A DNA stretch of 64,000 nucleotides from Tricholoma matsutake (GCA_026075535.2 AP026544.2:7626001-7690000); one strand, 5' to 3'. Counted from the first letter of the stretch, positions 22,709 to 34,883 are shown. The notes: generated by a model from the letters alone, not told the origin. A program made the numbers and translations.

Positions 22709-24178
22709 GTCCCGGGTGAACTCTTCAACCAATTCGTCCCAATTTCCAGAGTCCTCCTGCTCGACATCAGGCTCTGGATCAATCGGTAGGGGAGAAACAT
22801 AGTCTTCCTCATCTGGTCCCAGAAGTATGGGATCAGATAATCCTAGTCCCCCCCCAGAACATGGACAATCCACATCCCACTCATCTTCCATTCTCATGGA
22901 TTTTCGCTCTACTGAAGGAGGCTGAGCCGAAAGCGAACAGGGTCCCAGCTTGTCTGGGTCCCTTATGGGCCAGGCAGCAGCTCGAGGGCCACCGTCCAGT
23001 CATTCGACCTGAGGGGGCGGGATCCTCATGGAATACCGTCTCACCTGCCGAAAGGTGCTTTCACATTTGATGATGGTGGGCACGACTTTTCCCTTTAAGT
23101 GCACTTCATCACGCTCAAAGTCGAGGATGATCCCATGTTTCCTCATGAACATGGTTCCAACAATCGCATCATACCTATCGAGGTTGACCACATTGAAGTA
23201 ATGCTCACCTCGAATACCTTGAAGTTCAAACTCAGAGAATAATCCAAAATTAATTTTGGACCGACTACCTACTGTCCCCAGCTGCAGGGGTACAGGCTCC
23301 TCAAGTTTGTGCACCTTGAGATTAGCAGACACCATGAATTCTGGAGACACAGAGTCAGAAGTGCAACCAGAGTCCAGTAGAACATTGGCCTTGAGGCTGT
23401 GTATTTTCATTCAAACTACGAAGCACTGATTATGTTTTTCGGAGTGAGGAGGATGAGATATCTTCTTTGTCGACTTCCTCAGGGCCAGGGGTCCCCTGAG
23501 GTTGAATCGTATTGGATGGGAGGGTTCACCCATTACTCCCATCTGATCCCCTAGGGAAAATGAGGGGGTCATTCCTCCCTCAACGGTGAAGGCTTCTCCA
23601 AAGGAGGGATCCCAGATGTCGAGGCCTTCCTCATCACCTTCTTCTTCTTCTGAATCTGACACTGACTGCACCGAAGGGCAGACATTGGAGTCGCTTTTGG
23701 GGAAATCATATTCCACCAGTTCTCGAATAGAACCTAACATCTCATGACCTTCGTAGTCACTCCGGCTAGTCTCATACTCCGAGGGTAAAGGGTACACTTC
23801 CTCCTCGGAGCTGTATTGGGAACCCAGGACTGGATCATCTTCATCTTCAGAATCACTGTGAGCCGCCACCAGCCATTCTTCCCTGGGGCTATGGATATCC
23901 TGGGGTATATTGTGGGAAGGGGAATCCGCCCCCTCTCTGGCCACATTCATTCTAGTGCCTGGCCTAGGCCATGGAGAGCCTGGGCGGCCATGGTTCTCCA
24001 GACACTTCAGGTCATTTGAGTAATGACCCTTCCCTCCACATTAAAGCAAGTGGGAGGAGGTTTAGTTTTGTCCACCCTCTTGGAATGAGAGGGGGGTTCA
24101 TAGGGGGGGAACACTCTCCCGCGGGGAGAGAGCATCGTTTGGCTATTGGGTGCTCTACTTCCTTGGTGGGGGCCCCAG
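22709..24178 (-). pseudogene. Gyp-A zinc knuckle, acidic linker and protease
   Basis: From 24,178 downward the minus strand carries a decayed CCHC knuckle (CFN...GRVI...DLKC near 24,000-24,045). A long Asp/Glu/Ser-rich linker follows (from MNVAREGADSPSHNIPQDIH, 23,950), then a retropepsin-like domain from 23,410. The domain has VLLDSGCTSDSVSPEF with the catalytic DSG, and a flap and tail (YDAIVGTMFMRKHGIILDFE). A TGA separates linker and protease at about 23,411. The piece ends at the Gyp-B insertion and continues as RT at 16,503. Confidence 0.75.
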
Positions 24179-24840
24179 TGTTAAGGGTGAAGCCTTAACC
24201 ACTCGATCTAGTCAATGTCATTTGACGAGGTGCTTCCTCGACAAGTTGTTTGGCACTAGTCTTACTCAGAGCATCCGACGTAAGATGGATAGTGCACTCT
24301 AGCAGGCCTTCTGTGTAGAGCCATTCAGGTTCACGCACTAAGGGGCTTCCTTAGTGGTTTCAAGTAAGTTCACAAGTTCACAAGTTAAAGCTGTAGATTG
24401 CCTAGATCTGAACTAAGGACATCCCTACTACAAGTCACAGTACTTATACTAGAAGGGAGGTCCCTATCATCCAATCGGAATGGTAGATGCATATCAAGTA
24501 ACAATAGAAACAATAAGCCTCATGCTTTGCATGCATCCGATGTCAAGGACATGCTGTGGTGCAGCATGTCAATCATGAGAGTCTGACATCATGGACCTCA
24601 TGTCAAGGGGCTGTCATATCACAGCATGTGTGGGAATGGTTTCAGGTGCATGGAGTCATCATGCATCAAGGGTGCCTTCCACGGGAAGGGGATTGAATGC
24701 ATGTTGTCGGCATGCATCGTGTGCATGTCTGGTGTCAAGGGCATGCTCTAAGCATGAATCAGGTGTGCCTCCTGTCTGGAGGGGATCGTTGGGTATGTCA
24801 GGTCAGTCAGGTTCCATGAGTTACAAGGAAAATTGTAACA
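24179..24840 (-). repeat. Gyp-C1 3' LTR
   Basis: A 662-bp partner of 31,493-32,159. Several short palindromes of the CATGCTGNNNTGCAGCATG type occur in it. Confidence 0.95.
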
Positions 24841-25101
24841 TTACCCCCTCATTATGGTTGAAAGTTCCACACTTTGACCTAAATCTTCGTTCCTCCTCTG
24901 GGGTCAAATTGGTTGTGGTGTGGGTATGTCATGGTGTTGGTGTCTGGGTGTGGGATGGAGGGACCATTCATGTCCGAGCTTGGACCATGATCGGGTTCTT
25001 TTCATTCTATACTGCCTCTAGGAGTGGTGTCAAGGAGTCAGTGATGTCATCAGAAGGGGAGGGGTCTGTAGGGTCTGTGCAGTATCAAGGGCAATCACCA
25101 T

Positions 25102-25263
25102 AGTTTTACATCTTTGTGGATGCTCAGCAGTTTAATGTCTCTGCAGATGGTCAGTAGTTTAACGTCTTTGTGGATGATCGCTAGTTTAACATCTTTGCGG
25201 ATGATCGCTAGTTTAATGTCTTTGCAGACGATTGATAGTTTAATGTCTTTGCGGACGATCGGT
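25102..25263 (-). repeat. Six tandem 27-bp repeats in the Gyp-C1 3' module
   Basis: Exactly six 27-bp units, each starting AGTTTAA(T/C)(G/A)TCT or close to it, fill these 162 bases. On the minus strand they are open in one frame as a nine-residue repeat of the form D(I/V)KL.I..K. No unique spacers separate the units, so it is a minisatellite and not a CRISPR. Confidence 0.9.
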
Positions 25264-25269
25264 TCACAC

Positions 25270-25749
25270 CTAGTTGTGCTCAGTGGTCTGGGGTGTCGAT
25301 GTGTGGGGGTGTCGGCTGGAACGCAGCAATGTCCCCAGTTCTCCATGTCGTCCAAATAAGAGCTGCCTTGCCAGCTCAAATCCGCTTTCTTCATTGTAGT
25401 GGGTGTTCCACTGCAGGTCTTTCCACAGTGGTGGGTTAATTCCTACCAGTGGTCTTCTGTCTGGGGTTAGGCCATTGCGGTCAAAGTAGAATTCCTCGGG
25501 GAAGTAGTCGTCATCATCCAACTCTCCCTTGAAGCACCATTCCTCGAATTGTGCCTTTACCCAGCCTAAATCCATCTTCGTGCTCCTCCATGCATAGAGG
25601 CAGCACTTAGGGCAGGTCGAGGATACTCTTCTTACCCAGTTGTCTCTTGTTATCCAGAATATGATTCCATGGGGGCATTCCCAAGAGGGTCACCCCGGCA
25701 GTCTGTTTGTTCTTGGTGACTGGTCAATGACTCGTCGTCCAGTTGCCAT
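25270..25749 (-). pseudogene. Gyp-C1 ORF3: Cys/Trp-rich protein downstream of pol
   Basis: A frame from the ATG at 25,749 (MATGRRVIDQSPRTNRLPG) runs to 25,270 with one TGA near 25,692. It contains WECPHGIIFW followed by STCPKCC, a possible zinc ribbon, and an acidic stretch GELDDDDYFPEEFYF. There is no similarity to the downstream ORFs of Gyp-C2, although the flanking sequence is homologous. I do not recognise the family. Confidence 0.45.
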
Positions 25750-25890
25750 GTTCTTTTCATATTTACCAATGGGGGGGTGAGGGTGAACATGAAGGGTGTC
25801 AACATTCAATGGGTCCCAGGTCAATTGTTGTCTAGTGGGTATCAGGGGTGTCATTGTGGGGTGTTAGGAAAAGGGGGGTTTTGGGTTCTC

Positions 25891-28800
25891 GTCAGAGGTG
25901 GTACCTCTTCTTATATGCTGTCAGGATCTTGGGGGCATTCTTCAAGTTTGATTTGGGTTCCCATGTGTTTTTGGATGTCGGGTAGTTGACCCATTTTACG
26001 AGGTAATGGTGTGTCTTGCCATGCCTTTTGTGTGCGATGATTGCTTCCACTTCGTATTTGTTTTCTCCTTCCATGAGGTCAGGTGGTGGAGTCAGGAAGT
26101 TTCACCCATGAGTGTTGTTCTCATGGTATCGCGTGAGTAAAGCCACATGGAATACTGGGTGGATCTTCCATCTTGGCGGCAGTTTCAATCGGTATGTCTT
26201 TCTCAACAGGGCATCTTCAATCATGAAGGGCCCTTCTCGTTTTGGCACCAGTTTTCTCATTGGGTAGCCAATCTTCAGGTTCTTGGAGTCAAGCCATACT
26301 TGTTCTCCAACCTTGAATGGTTCATATTGCCCTTTCATTTGGGTAGCCATAGCCTGTCTGGCCAGTTCGTGTGCGGTGAGAGCTTCCCTTCTCACAGAGA
26401 GAAGTTCTTGGATTCTTTGTTTGGCAGCCGGCATGTTTGTCTTTTCGTAGGGGGTGGGGATAGTGCGTGGTTGATATCCCATCATCAAGTAAAACGGTGA
26501 GTGTTTTACTGTGGAGTGTGTCTTCTGGTTGTGCACAAATTCTACCGTTGGGAGATAACACTCCCAATCTTCAGGTTTGTTCGAACAGAACATGCGGAGG
26601 TAAACTTCTAGCTCTTGGTTTACTCGCTCTGTTTCTCCGTCGTTCTGGGGGTGATAAGTGGTGCTCATGGATAGCTTGATCCTGAGCAGTCGTCTGAGTT
26701 CTTGGAAGAGTTTGGATGCAAATCAAGGGTCTCTGTCTGAGATGATTCTTCCGGGGAGTCCAAATCTTGTGTATACATGGTGCAGGTAAAGATCTGCGGT
26801 GCCAAGTGCATCGATTGTCTTTGCGCAAGGGATAAAAATTACCCCCTTTGTAAGACCATGGTCTACCACAACCATGATTGAGTCAAATCCATTTATTATG
26901 GGCAGGTCCGTAATGAAATCTGTTGTTACCAGCTTGAATGGTCTGCTGGCATCGGATGATATCAGTGTCAGGGGTGGGGTTGTTAGGTGGGTGTTGATCT
27001 TCATTTGCTGGCACTTTGCGCAGCCTTCGACATATTTCTTTATGAAGTTGGCCATTCCTGGCCACCAGTAGTCTGGTCGGATCAGTTCGATTGTTTGCCA
27101 TTGTCCAGGGTGCCCTGTCGTGATGCTGTCATAGTATTTCTGTATGATTGCTCAGCGGAGGGTTTTGTCTTGTGGCACATAGCACCTGTCTTTGAAAAAG
27201 AGCAGGCCATCTTTGAATTTCCAGTCCTCCAATGCAGACTTGATTGGGGGAGTTCCATTGTTCTTCAGAGCTCATAAAGCATCATTTACGAGGTTGTCCT
27301 TCATTATTGCTGAGACCAGGGCTCCCTGGAGTTCAGCGTCAATCGTTTTCACAAATAGTTCATTGGTGAGGATGGTTTTGTCCTCATTATCGGTGTCTTC
27401 TTCAGCTATATGATCTGCTCTCCTCAATAGGGCATCAGATTGTACCATCTGTGATCCTGGTACATGTTGTAGCTTCAGGTTGAATTGTGACAGGTAGATG
27501 TTCCATCTAGCCTGTCGTCGGTTCAGTTTCTGAGCCTGATGGAAGTACATCAGGTTCTTGTGATCGGACAGTACCATCACAGGGAACGGTGTCCCCTGTA
27601 GGTAGTGTCTCCACGTCTCCAGCGCTCGAATTACTCCCAGTAGCTCCCTGTTGTATATCTCGTAATTTCTTTCAGCTTTGTTGAAAGAATGCGAGATGTA
27701 ACTGCATGGGTGCCAGTCTCCATTGGCATCCTGTTGTCTGAGTACCGCGCCTGTCGCAAATGTCGAGGCATCAGATTCCACCACAAATGGCTTTGTTGCG
27801 TCTGGCATCAGCAGTACCAGGGCTTTGTTGAATTTCCTTTTCAGCGCATCAAATGACTGCTGGCAGTCGTTTGTCCAATCGAATTTTTGGTTCTTCTTTG
27901 TCAAATCGTTCAGCGGTCTAGCCAGATCCATGAAGTGTCTGATGAATCTTCGATAGAAGTTCCCAAATCCTAGGAAGGATCTTACATCCTTCACTGTCTT
28001 TGGTGTGGGCCAGTCCTTGATCCCAGCCAGTTTCGTGTTGTCCATTGCAAGTTCGTTGGGCCTGATGATCATGCCCAAGAAGTCGACTTCTTGCACGTTG
28101 AACTTGCACTTCTCTATTTTCAGGTAGAGATCGCATTGTCATAGTCATTTGAGGACCCTTTTGGTCCTTGTCCTGTGTTCTTCTTCCATCTTCAAGAAGA
28201 TCAGGATGTCATCCATATAGATGACGAGCCATCCTTCATCTAGCATGTCTCAGAAGAGATCATTCATCATGGCCTGGAATGTCGCTGGTGAGTTGCACAG
28301 CCCAAAGAACATCACCATTGGCTCAAATAGCCCTCGGTTAGTCTTGAATGCTGCCTTCCACTTGTCTCCTTTCTTTATCCGTATGTTATGGTATCCCCAT
28401 CGAATGTCAAGTTTCATGAAAAATCTTGCTCCTTTCAGCTTGTCCAAGAGGTCTCTGATCAGCAGTAGAGGGTAGTTGTTCTGGATCATTCCTTCATTCA
28501 GATAGCGATAGTCTTGGCAGGGTCGTAGAGCGTCAGAGTCCTTCTTTGACACAAAGAAGAACGGGGATGCCATGGATGATTTCAATGGTTGGATGTATCC
28601 TTTCTCCAGGTTTTCATCTAGAAACTCGTTGAGTTTCTCTTGTTCTTTTGGTGTCAGTGGGTAGACTGTGCAATCCTTTGGTACAAAGCCTTCCTTCAGG
28701 TCAATCGCATGATCCCACAGTCTCGATTCTGGGAATCGTTCAGATGCAGCTTTCTCAAATACCTATATGTACTTCTGGTATTCCAGTGGCAGTAAGTCAT

Positions 28801-30286
28801 CCAGGGTCTGTTGGCTAGTCTCCTTTCCCTCCTCTTGTTCATGCGCTAGTCGTTGAGATATGGATGTCTTTGCTCTGATCCATATGTCCGAGTTGAGTAG
28901 GTACCATGGGGAGCCTTTGCTCTTTGTAAGCCTGTTGATCATGTTTGTTTTTCGGATGTATTTGTATCTCAGCTCTCAATGTTCCTCCGTCAGGGGCAGT
29001 TCTATATCTGGTCTGAATAGGCCAATGACCAGTTCCCCTCATACATATGCGATCAATACCGAGTCGTCTTCGATCGCATCTTGTTCGGGGATCTGGTTCA
29101 TTGCTCGTATTTCCATGCCTGTGTCTGCCAATAGTTCTTCATTGGGTACCTCTTTGATCTTTACTTGAGGGGGGGTCTCCCTGGGTATCGGTACTCTGGT
29201 GTCAGTAGTACCATAATCTGGGGTTCCATAATTGTGTATCGGGGTAGCTTCCTGACGAGGGTCTTTTGTCCTGTTTTGTAGTGCTGTTTTCGAGTTTTGT
29301 TTGCTGGTGCTTTCCTCCCCTGTGGAGGTCAGCGAGTCTTTTTTCTTCCGCAAGGTTTGTCGCATCTTGTCACATTTGTTGTGTTTGCCCTTTTCCAGTT
29401 GCTTCTTCTTCTGGTTTTCTTAGGTCTTGGCAACAGCACGTTGTGCTGCTTCGAGGTTTCTGGTTTCTCTAGGAGTGCTGCTGCTCCTGGTCTTTGCAGC
29501 AGCTATCTGGGCAGAATTCAGTTCTTTGGCTTTTCTTTTGGAAAGCCTTTCCTTTGTCTTTGCCATGGCTAGTCGTGCTTGGGCAAGGTTTCTCTCCTTC
29601 TCTTCAGAGAGTCTTTCTCTGGTTTTTGCCACAGCCAATCTGGCTTGGGCAAGGCTCCTCTGTTTCTCTTCAGAGAGCCTCTGTCTTGTCTTGGCTACAA
29701 CGTGTCAAATTTGTGCCATTCTGTCATTGGGTGCCTCCCTTTCAGTGTCGACCCTGGGGAGGTTTAGGGTGTTTGGGAGGGCCCATTTGGCTCTTCTTCT
29801 CTTCTCCAAGATTTGCTGGATTTGAGCCCATTGTTCTTCATCTCAGAACTCAAGAGTTCCCTTTTTCCAGTCAATGATTGGGTTTACCTCCCGCAGCCAC
29901 AACAGGCCCAGGATTGCTGATTCCTTGCCCAGTCCAGCGACTAGATATTCCATTGGGTAGTTCCTTCCATTGATATGGAGCCTCCCCTTCACGTATCTTG
30001 TGATCGTTCCCTGTTTATTCGGGGTTCCATCTACGTTTGTGGCCTGGATGGTATGGCCTAAGGGATATGTTCTGATCCCTTCTTGTTCAACAAAGTTCGA
30101 GTCGATAAAGACTCCTCCTGCTCCAGAGTCGAGGAGTACATTTGTTGCGACGTCTTTCCCATTGTCTGACTCAGCTACCTGAATAGACAGGCGCATAGAT
30201 TGTCTATTCATGGTAGCTAAGAGTACAGATCCTATGGAGACTTCAGCGGTGACTGGCATCGTATCAGGCTGCTGTTCTAAAAACCC
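25891..30286 (-). pseudogene. Gyp-C1 pol: protease, RT, RNase H, integrase, chromodomain
   Basis: Pol lies in the -1 frame after the slippery site. The protease is VLLDSGAGGVFIDSNF (about 30,140). RT includes [29 protein letters not shown] and the intact YMDD box (28,208-28,219). RNase H is [17 protein letters not shown] and [10 protein letters not shown]. Integrase has the HHCC block ([10 protein letters not shown]...CAKCQQM), [15 protein letters not shown] and NDGETERVNQELE. A chromodomain ends pol (YEVEAIIAHKRHGKTHHYLV, about 26,040). Several TGA codons break the frame at Arg positions. A long Ala/Lys/Arg-rich coiled region (RLSEEKERNLAQARLAMAKT) lies between protease and RT near 29,420-29,710. 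Confidence 0.85.
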
Positions 30287-31206
30287 GATTCCTCCATGAG
30301 GTTGAGGGCTCGTTCCTTTTCTTCTTCGTCCAGTTCATCCAGCATTGTGTGGATCTTCTGGTAGGTGTCCACCCCAGTCTTCTTCTGGGTGAAGCGGTTT
30401 CGGTAGGGAGGGGGCGCTGACCCCATCTGGGTGGGGTTCTTTCCATCCCTGTGGTCAGATGATCGGTGTCCCAGTTGGTGGCAGATGAAACACAATCCCT
30501 TTTGGAGGTGTTCCACTTGCTCTTGGTTCATCAGTCAGTTGATGTCAAGAGAGGGCTGTCCTTTCTTTGTCATTTTGTTTGTCTTCTGGTTCTGCCTGGT
30601 CTTTCCCAGGATTGCCATGGCCCGTTTCCATTGGCCTTCATATTTCAAAGCTGCCTTTATCCAGCCTTTGAGAGTGTTGGGTACCATCTCCATTTTGTGT
30701 ACCCTCTTCAGTAATTTGGGGTGCAGTCCATCCATGAAGTACTCAATCATGGCTGCATCTTCGGTGATTCCCGTCCTGTCTTTCAGGATGCAGAAACTCA
30801 CCACATATTCTTCGAGGTTCCCTGAACCTTGTATGAGATTCTTAATCTCTGTCTTTGCTGTTCCGGCATCATCAATCAGTGAGAAGGCCTCTAGGACCTT
30901 CTCTCTGAAGTCTGCGTATTCTCCAAGTCCCTCGGATTGGTGTTGGTTGACAAATGCCTGCACCCAGGCAGCTGCTGTCCCTCCATTCATGAAGGACAGC
31001 GTGAAGATGATCTTCTTGTCATTTGTGTCATAGATCTGGTCATTGATTTGCAGGTACAGGTCTATCTCCTGTAGGAACTTGGTGGTTTTGGTCCGCTCTC
31101 CTGAGAAGTCTGTGGGTGATCGGATTCGAATGTCCTTCATGGATGTCATTGGTATGGTTGCAGCAGGTTCGGACATCTCGCTATAGAGGTTGTCGATTTT
31201 GTCCAT
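30277..31206 (-). pseudogene. Gyp-C1 gag with -1 frameshift exit
   Basis: The likely start is the ATG at 31,206 (MDKIDNLYSEMSEP). The gag helices include RTKTTKFLQEIDLYLQI, TLSFMNGGTAAAWVQAFVNQ and GITEDAAMIEYFMDGLHP. A CCHC knuckle CFICHQLGHRSSDH (about 30,490-30,450, last ligand His where Cys is usual) follows. A TGA at about 30,534 interrupts it; the sister copy Gyp-C2 reads CAA there. Both can derive from CGA by one transition. The gag frame ends in GGT TTT TAG, so the stop directly abuts the slippery heptamer. Confidence 0.8.
30280..30286 (-). promoter_or_regulatory. Programmed -1 frameshift heptamer GGGTTTT (Gyp-C1)
   Basis: On the minus strand the gag frame reads TCG GGT TTT TAG. The heptamer G GGT TTT has the canonical X XXY YYZ form. 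Slipping back by one base enters the pol frame (LEQQPDTMPVTAEV). Position and sequence are the same in Gyp-C2. Confidence 0.75.
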
Positions 31207-31479
31207 TAGGAAGTGGGTGGATGTTTCAGGTGGGGGTGTGTGTGGTTGTTCAAAGTCTTTGTCAGTGAGGAAATCTCCTCGTTGTCTTTTGGTTGATCTG
31301 TAGAACCAATGCTGTGCTGGGGTCGAGTAACAGACTAGTCTTCTGTTGTATCGGTACCAAGATGAACCTGGCTGTGGTTCCGCTTCTCTTGGTGGTTGGT
31401 CTGGGGTTTGTCTAGACCCAGGTCATTGTGGTGTGTTTTGAGACGTATTGCCTACACCTAGGTAGGTGGGCTAGCAGAT

Positions 31480-31490
31480 AGTTTAGATCT
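31480..31490 (-). promoter_or_regulatory. Gyp-C1 self-priming primer-binding site
   Basis: Two bases after the 5' LTR end, the minus strand reads AGATCTAAACT. This is perfectly complementary to AGTTTAGATCT (31,728-31,718) in the LTR, which starts 34 nt downstream of TATAAG (31,762-31,757). Confidence 0.75.
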
Positions 31491-31492
31491 TA

Positions 31493-32159
31493 TGTTAAGG
31501 GTGAAGCCTTAACCACTCAATCTAGTCAATGTCATTTGATGAGGTGCTTCCTCGACAAGTTGTTTGGCACTAGTCTTACTCGGAGTGTCCGATGTAAGAT
31601 GGATAGTGCACTCTAGCAGGCCTTCTGCATAGAGTCATTTGGGTTCACGCACTAAGGGGCTTCCTTAGTGGTTTCGAGTAAGTTTGCGAGTTCACAAGTT
31701 AAAGCTGTAGATTGCCTAGATCTAAACTAAGGACATCCCTACTACAAGTCACAGTACTTATACTAGAAGGGAGGTCCCTATCATCCAATCGGAATGGTAG
31801 ATGTGTATCAAGTAACAATAGAAACAATAAGCCTCATGGCTAGCATGAGGCGTCCGATGTCATGGATCCAATGTCAAGGATCTGATGTCAATCATGAGAG
31901 TCTGACATTGTGGACCTCATGTCAAGGGGCTGTCGTATCACAGCATGTGTGGGAATGGTTTCAGGTGCATGGAGTCATCATGCATCAAGGGTGCCTTCCA
32001 TGGGAAGGGGATCAAATGCATGTTGTCGGCATGCGTCGTGTGCATGTCTGGTGTCAAGGGCATGCTCTAAGCATGAATCAGGAGTGCCTCCTGTCTGGAG
32101 GGGATCGTTGGGTATGTCGGGTCGGTCAGGTTCCATGAGTTACAAGGAAAATTGTAACA
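31493..32159 (-). repeat. Gyp-C1 5' LTR
   Basis: A 667-bp LTR containing TATAAG and the predicted transcript start described for the primer-binding site. It is followed on the plus strand by the TSD CCCAG. Confidence 0.95.
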
Positions 32160-32164
32160 CCCAG

Positions 32165-33821
32165 AGTACCATCATGGGGTTCGATCTCAATTCCTTTGGC
32201 AGTTGGGTCACCAGGGGTTATCCCTCAGGGAGTCACCCAGTCGTTCGAGGGCAGATTCAGACTTGGATGGGGGAAGGGTTGACCTGGGTTTAACCGTTTC
32301 CTTGCTTGAGGAGAGCACTTCCACCATCCACCTTCACTCTTGATACCTTTTCTTTTTGCGGAGGATTTCCTCTGCTTCCTTGGCATAATACAAGAGGGTA
32401 TGGGTAGAACTGGCTTCCGCTGAGCACCCCTTGTTGAAGATAAAGGACACCATGGAAGTAGGCATACCCGACAGGAGCTGGGTCTTAAATGTGAGCCTAC
32501 CCAGGGCATGAACCATCCTGGTCCTGTAACGCTCCAGGCAGTGATAATAGCTCATCACTCCTTTGCCAACATCGTATTTCACATGCGAGAAGTTCTCAGC
32601 GGCGTTGTAAGTAGCATTGTCATGAATAAACCAGTCGTAGAGCCCAGTGATGACGTCCTTGAAAGTCCAGGATGCCTGATGACAGTACACCCCATCCACG
32701 TTATCCTCGAACCAGGTCAAGGCTGTCCCTTCCAGGTACATACCTGTGTACTCAATGCGCTCTGGGTTCTTCTCAGGACCACAGACCCATCCTACTCTCA
32801 TCCATCGCAACAAGGAGTTGAGCCAACGCTCGAATACCTCAGTATCAGGACTTCCTCCATAATTTGGAGGATTGGGCACATGGGGACCATTCTTTTTGTC
32901 TGGGGAGGAGTCCAATGACACCTTGACCTTATTGTCTATCTGTTCATGGAACTTGGAGTGCATAGCCTTCAAGTATTTGGAAGGTCAACAGTTACCCTTG
33001 TCTTGATATGAATCGAGCTCCTGGGTGTATCCTCTCCATTTGTTCTGAGAGGCTGATTGAGTATCCAGGGACTCTCGGTTCCTGGACCATCCTGAAGGGG
33101 TACTCCTTGATTGGGTCCCCTCCAGCACTGACCGTGACCTTGATCATGGATGATTGTTTGGTCAAAGGAAACTTGAGCCTTCGACTTCCTCTTCCTCTTC
33201 AGAGGGAGGTGAGTAGCCTTCATCATCATCACTGCTGTCTTCGTCCTTGGAGGACCTGTCTCCACTGTTTCCATCCGATTCAGGGTCTCCTTCTGGGGAA
33301 GGAGCTCTATTGTCTTGACCTTCACGAGCCTTCCCTCGAGATGGGGAAGGTGGAGGTTGTCCCTCAAACAGATATCCATCTTTATAAAACCGAATCCCCT
33401 GGTCAGGGATGTCAGTAGGCTGTCCCTCTTGCAGGGCAGCATTGCAGAACTGCTGGAGGGCAACCTTGCTAGTCCCATCGTAGTGCACCGATTTTTTGGA
33501 TGCATATGGGGTGGGGGGCACCAGATCTTCTCGCCAGGAGCCCTCATGGCGAGACGAGGTTTTACCAGTGGGGCGGAGACGCTCCTCGGCCTCTTGGTGA
33601 ATCTGGGCTGAGAAACCTTGAGCCATCTTGAGGAGGTTCCTTGAGAGCTCAGATGGGTCATAACTGGTCTGTCCCAAATAGAAATTGAAGAGATCCTGTG
33701 CCTGTTCCACAAACCTCTTTGCCTCCCTCCCATCGTTACCAGGAGGAGGGATATTGACAGGGAGCTTCTCTCCTCATTGATGCTGCTGGGATTGCTCGTC
33801 CATGGGAGTGGGCGAACAAGA
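32165..33821 (-). pseudogene. Gyp-A gag, central part
   Basis: The strand begins EAKRFVEQAQDLFNFYLGQT near 33,720. An acidic Ser-rich stretch follows. The capsid-like Retrotrans_gag core starts at about 32,972: EVFERWLNSLLRWMRVGWVC, ERIEYTGMYLEGTALTWFED, FIHDNATYNAAENF and KGVMSYYHCLERYRTRMVHA. It ends in a basic tail near 32,340. Stops and a frame change occur near 33,160 and 32,990. The two ends of this block are the insertion points of Gyp-C2 (33,826) and Gyp-C1 (32,160). Confidence 0.75.
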
Positions 33822-33826
33822 GCTAC

Positions 33827-34566
33827 TGTTACAATTTTCCTTGTAACTCATGGAACCTGATGCACCTGACGATCCCCTCCAGACAGGAGGCACCCCTTGA
33901 TTCATGCCTAGGGCATGTCCTTGACACCAGACACACACACGACGCATGCCGACTGCATGCATTCGATGCCCTTTTCATGGAAGGCACCCTTGACGCATGG
34001 TGACTCCATGCACCCAAACCCACTCCCACACATGCTGTGATATGACAGCCCCCTGACATGAGGTCCGTGACATCGGACTCTCACGATCGACATGCTGCAC
34101 CACAGCATGTCCTTGACATTGGATCCTTGACATTGGATCCATGACATCGGACACCTCATGCTAGGCATGAGGCTTATCTGTTATTGTTTCCCAACATGCT
34201 GCGCTGCAGCACTCCATGACATCGGACACCTATTGTTTCTATTCATACCTGATATGCATCTACCTTTCCGATTGGACAATAAGGACCTTCCTACTAGTAT
34301 AAGTACTGTGACTTGTAGTAGGGATGTCCTTAGTTTAGATCTAGGCAATTAACAGCCTTAACTTGCAACTCACAAACTTACTCAAAACCACTAAGGAAGC
34401 CCCTTAGTGTGTGAACCTGAATGACTCTACACAGAAGCCCTGCTAGAGTGCACTACCTATCTTACATCGGATGCTCCAAGTAAGACTAGTGCCGAACGAC
34501 TCGTCGAGGAAGCACCTCGTCGAACGACATTGACTAGATTGAGTGGTTGAGGCTTTGCCCTTAACA
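33827..34566 (+). repeat. Gyp-C2 5' LTR
   Basis: It lacks 19 bp present in the 3' LTR at a CCTCATGC...GCATGAGG palindrome. It contains repeated TTGACAT(T/C)GGATCC words and several hairpin-forming palindromes. Confidence 0.95.
34298..34342 (+). promoter_or_regulatory. Gyp-C2 TATA box and predicted transcript start / self-primer
   Basis: TATAAG starts at 34,298, and 34 bases later AGTTTAGATCT (34,332-34,342) begins. This 11-mer is the exact complement of the primer-binding site at 34,569. The start is inferred from the spacing and the complementarity. Confidence 0.75.
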
Positions 34567-34568
34567 TA

Positions 34569-34579
34569 AGATCTAAACT
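34569..34579 (+). promoter_or_regulatory. Gyp-C2 self-priming primer-binding site
   Basis: AGATCTAAACT starts two bases after the LTR end (34,566). It pairs over all 11 nt with 34,332-34,342. Confidence 0.75.
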
Positions 34580-34883
34580 TATCTGCTAGCCCACCTACCT
34601 AGGTATGGGCAATACATCTTGATACACACCACAGCGACCCGGGTCTAGACAAACCCCAGACTGACCACCAAGAGAAGCAGAACCACAGCCAGGTTCATCT
34701 TGGTACCAATACAATGGAAGACTAGTCCGTTACTCGACCCCAGCACAGTGTTGGTTCTACAGATCAACTGACAGACAACAAGGAGATTTCCTCACCGACA
34801 AAGACTTTGGGCAACCGCACGCACCCCCATCCAAAACATCCACCTGCTTCTTAACAGACAAAACTGACGACCTCTATAATGAG

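Larger units (their letters stand above)
24179..32159 (-). mobile_element. Gyp-C1: chromovirus inserted in Gyp-A gag
   Basis: The two LTRs (24,179-24,840 and 31,493-32,159) read TGTTAAGGG...TTGTAACA on the plus strand. The TSD CCCAG lies at 24,174-24,178 and 32,160-32,164. The element is on the minus strand. Its self-priming primer-binding site is at 31,480-31,490 and its -1 frameshift heptamer at 30,280-30,286. It keeps the YMDD catalytic box. It is a sister copy of Gyp-C2 but has a different module between pol and the 3' LTR. Confidence 0.95.

Noticed and set aside
25102..25263. CRISPR-like array
   Set aside because: The 27-bp units are contiguous without unique spacers, and the genome is fungal.
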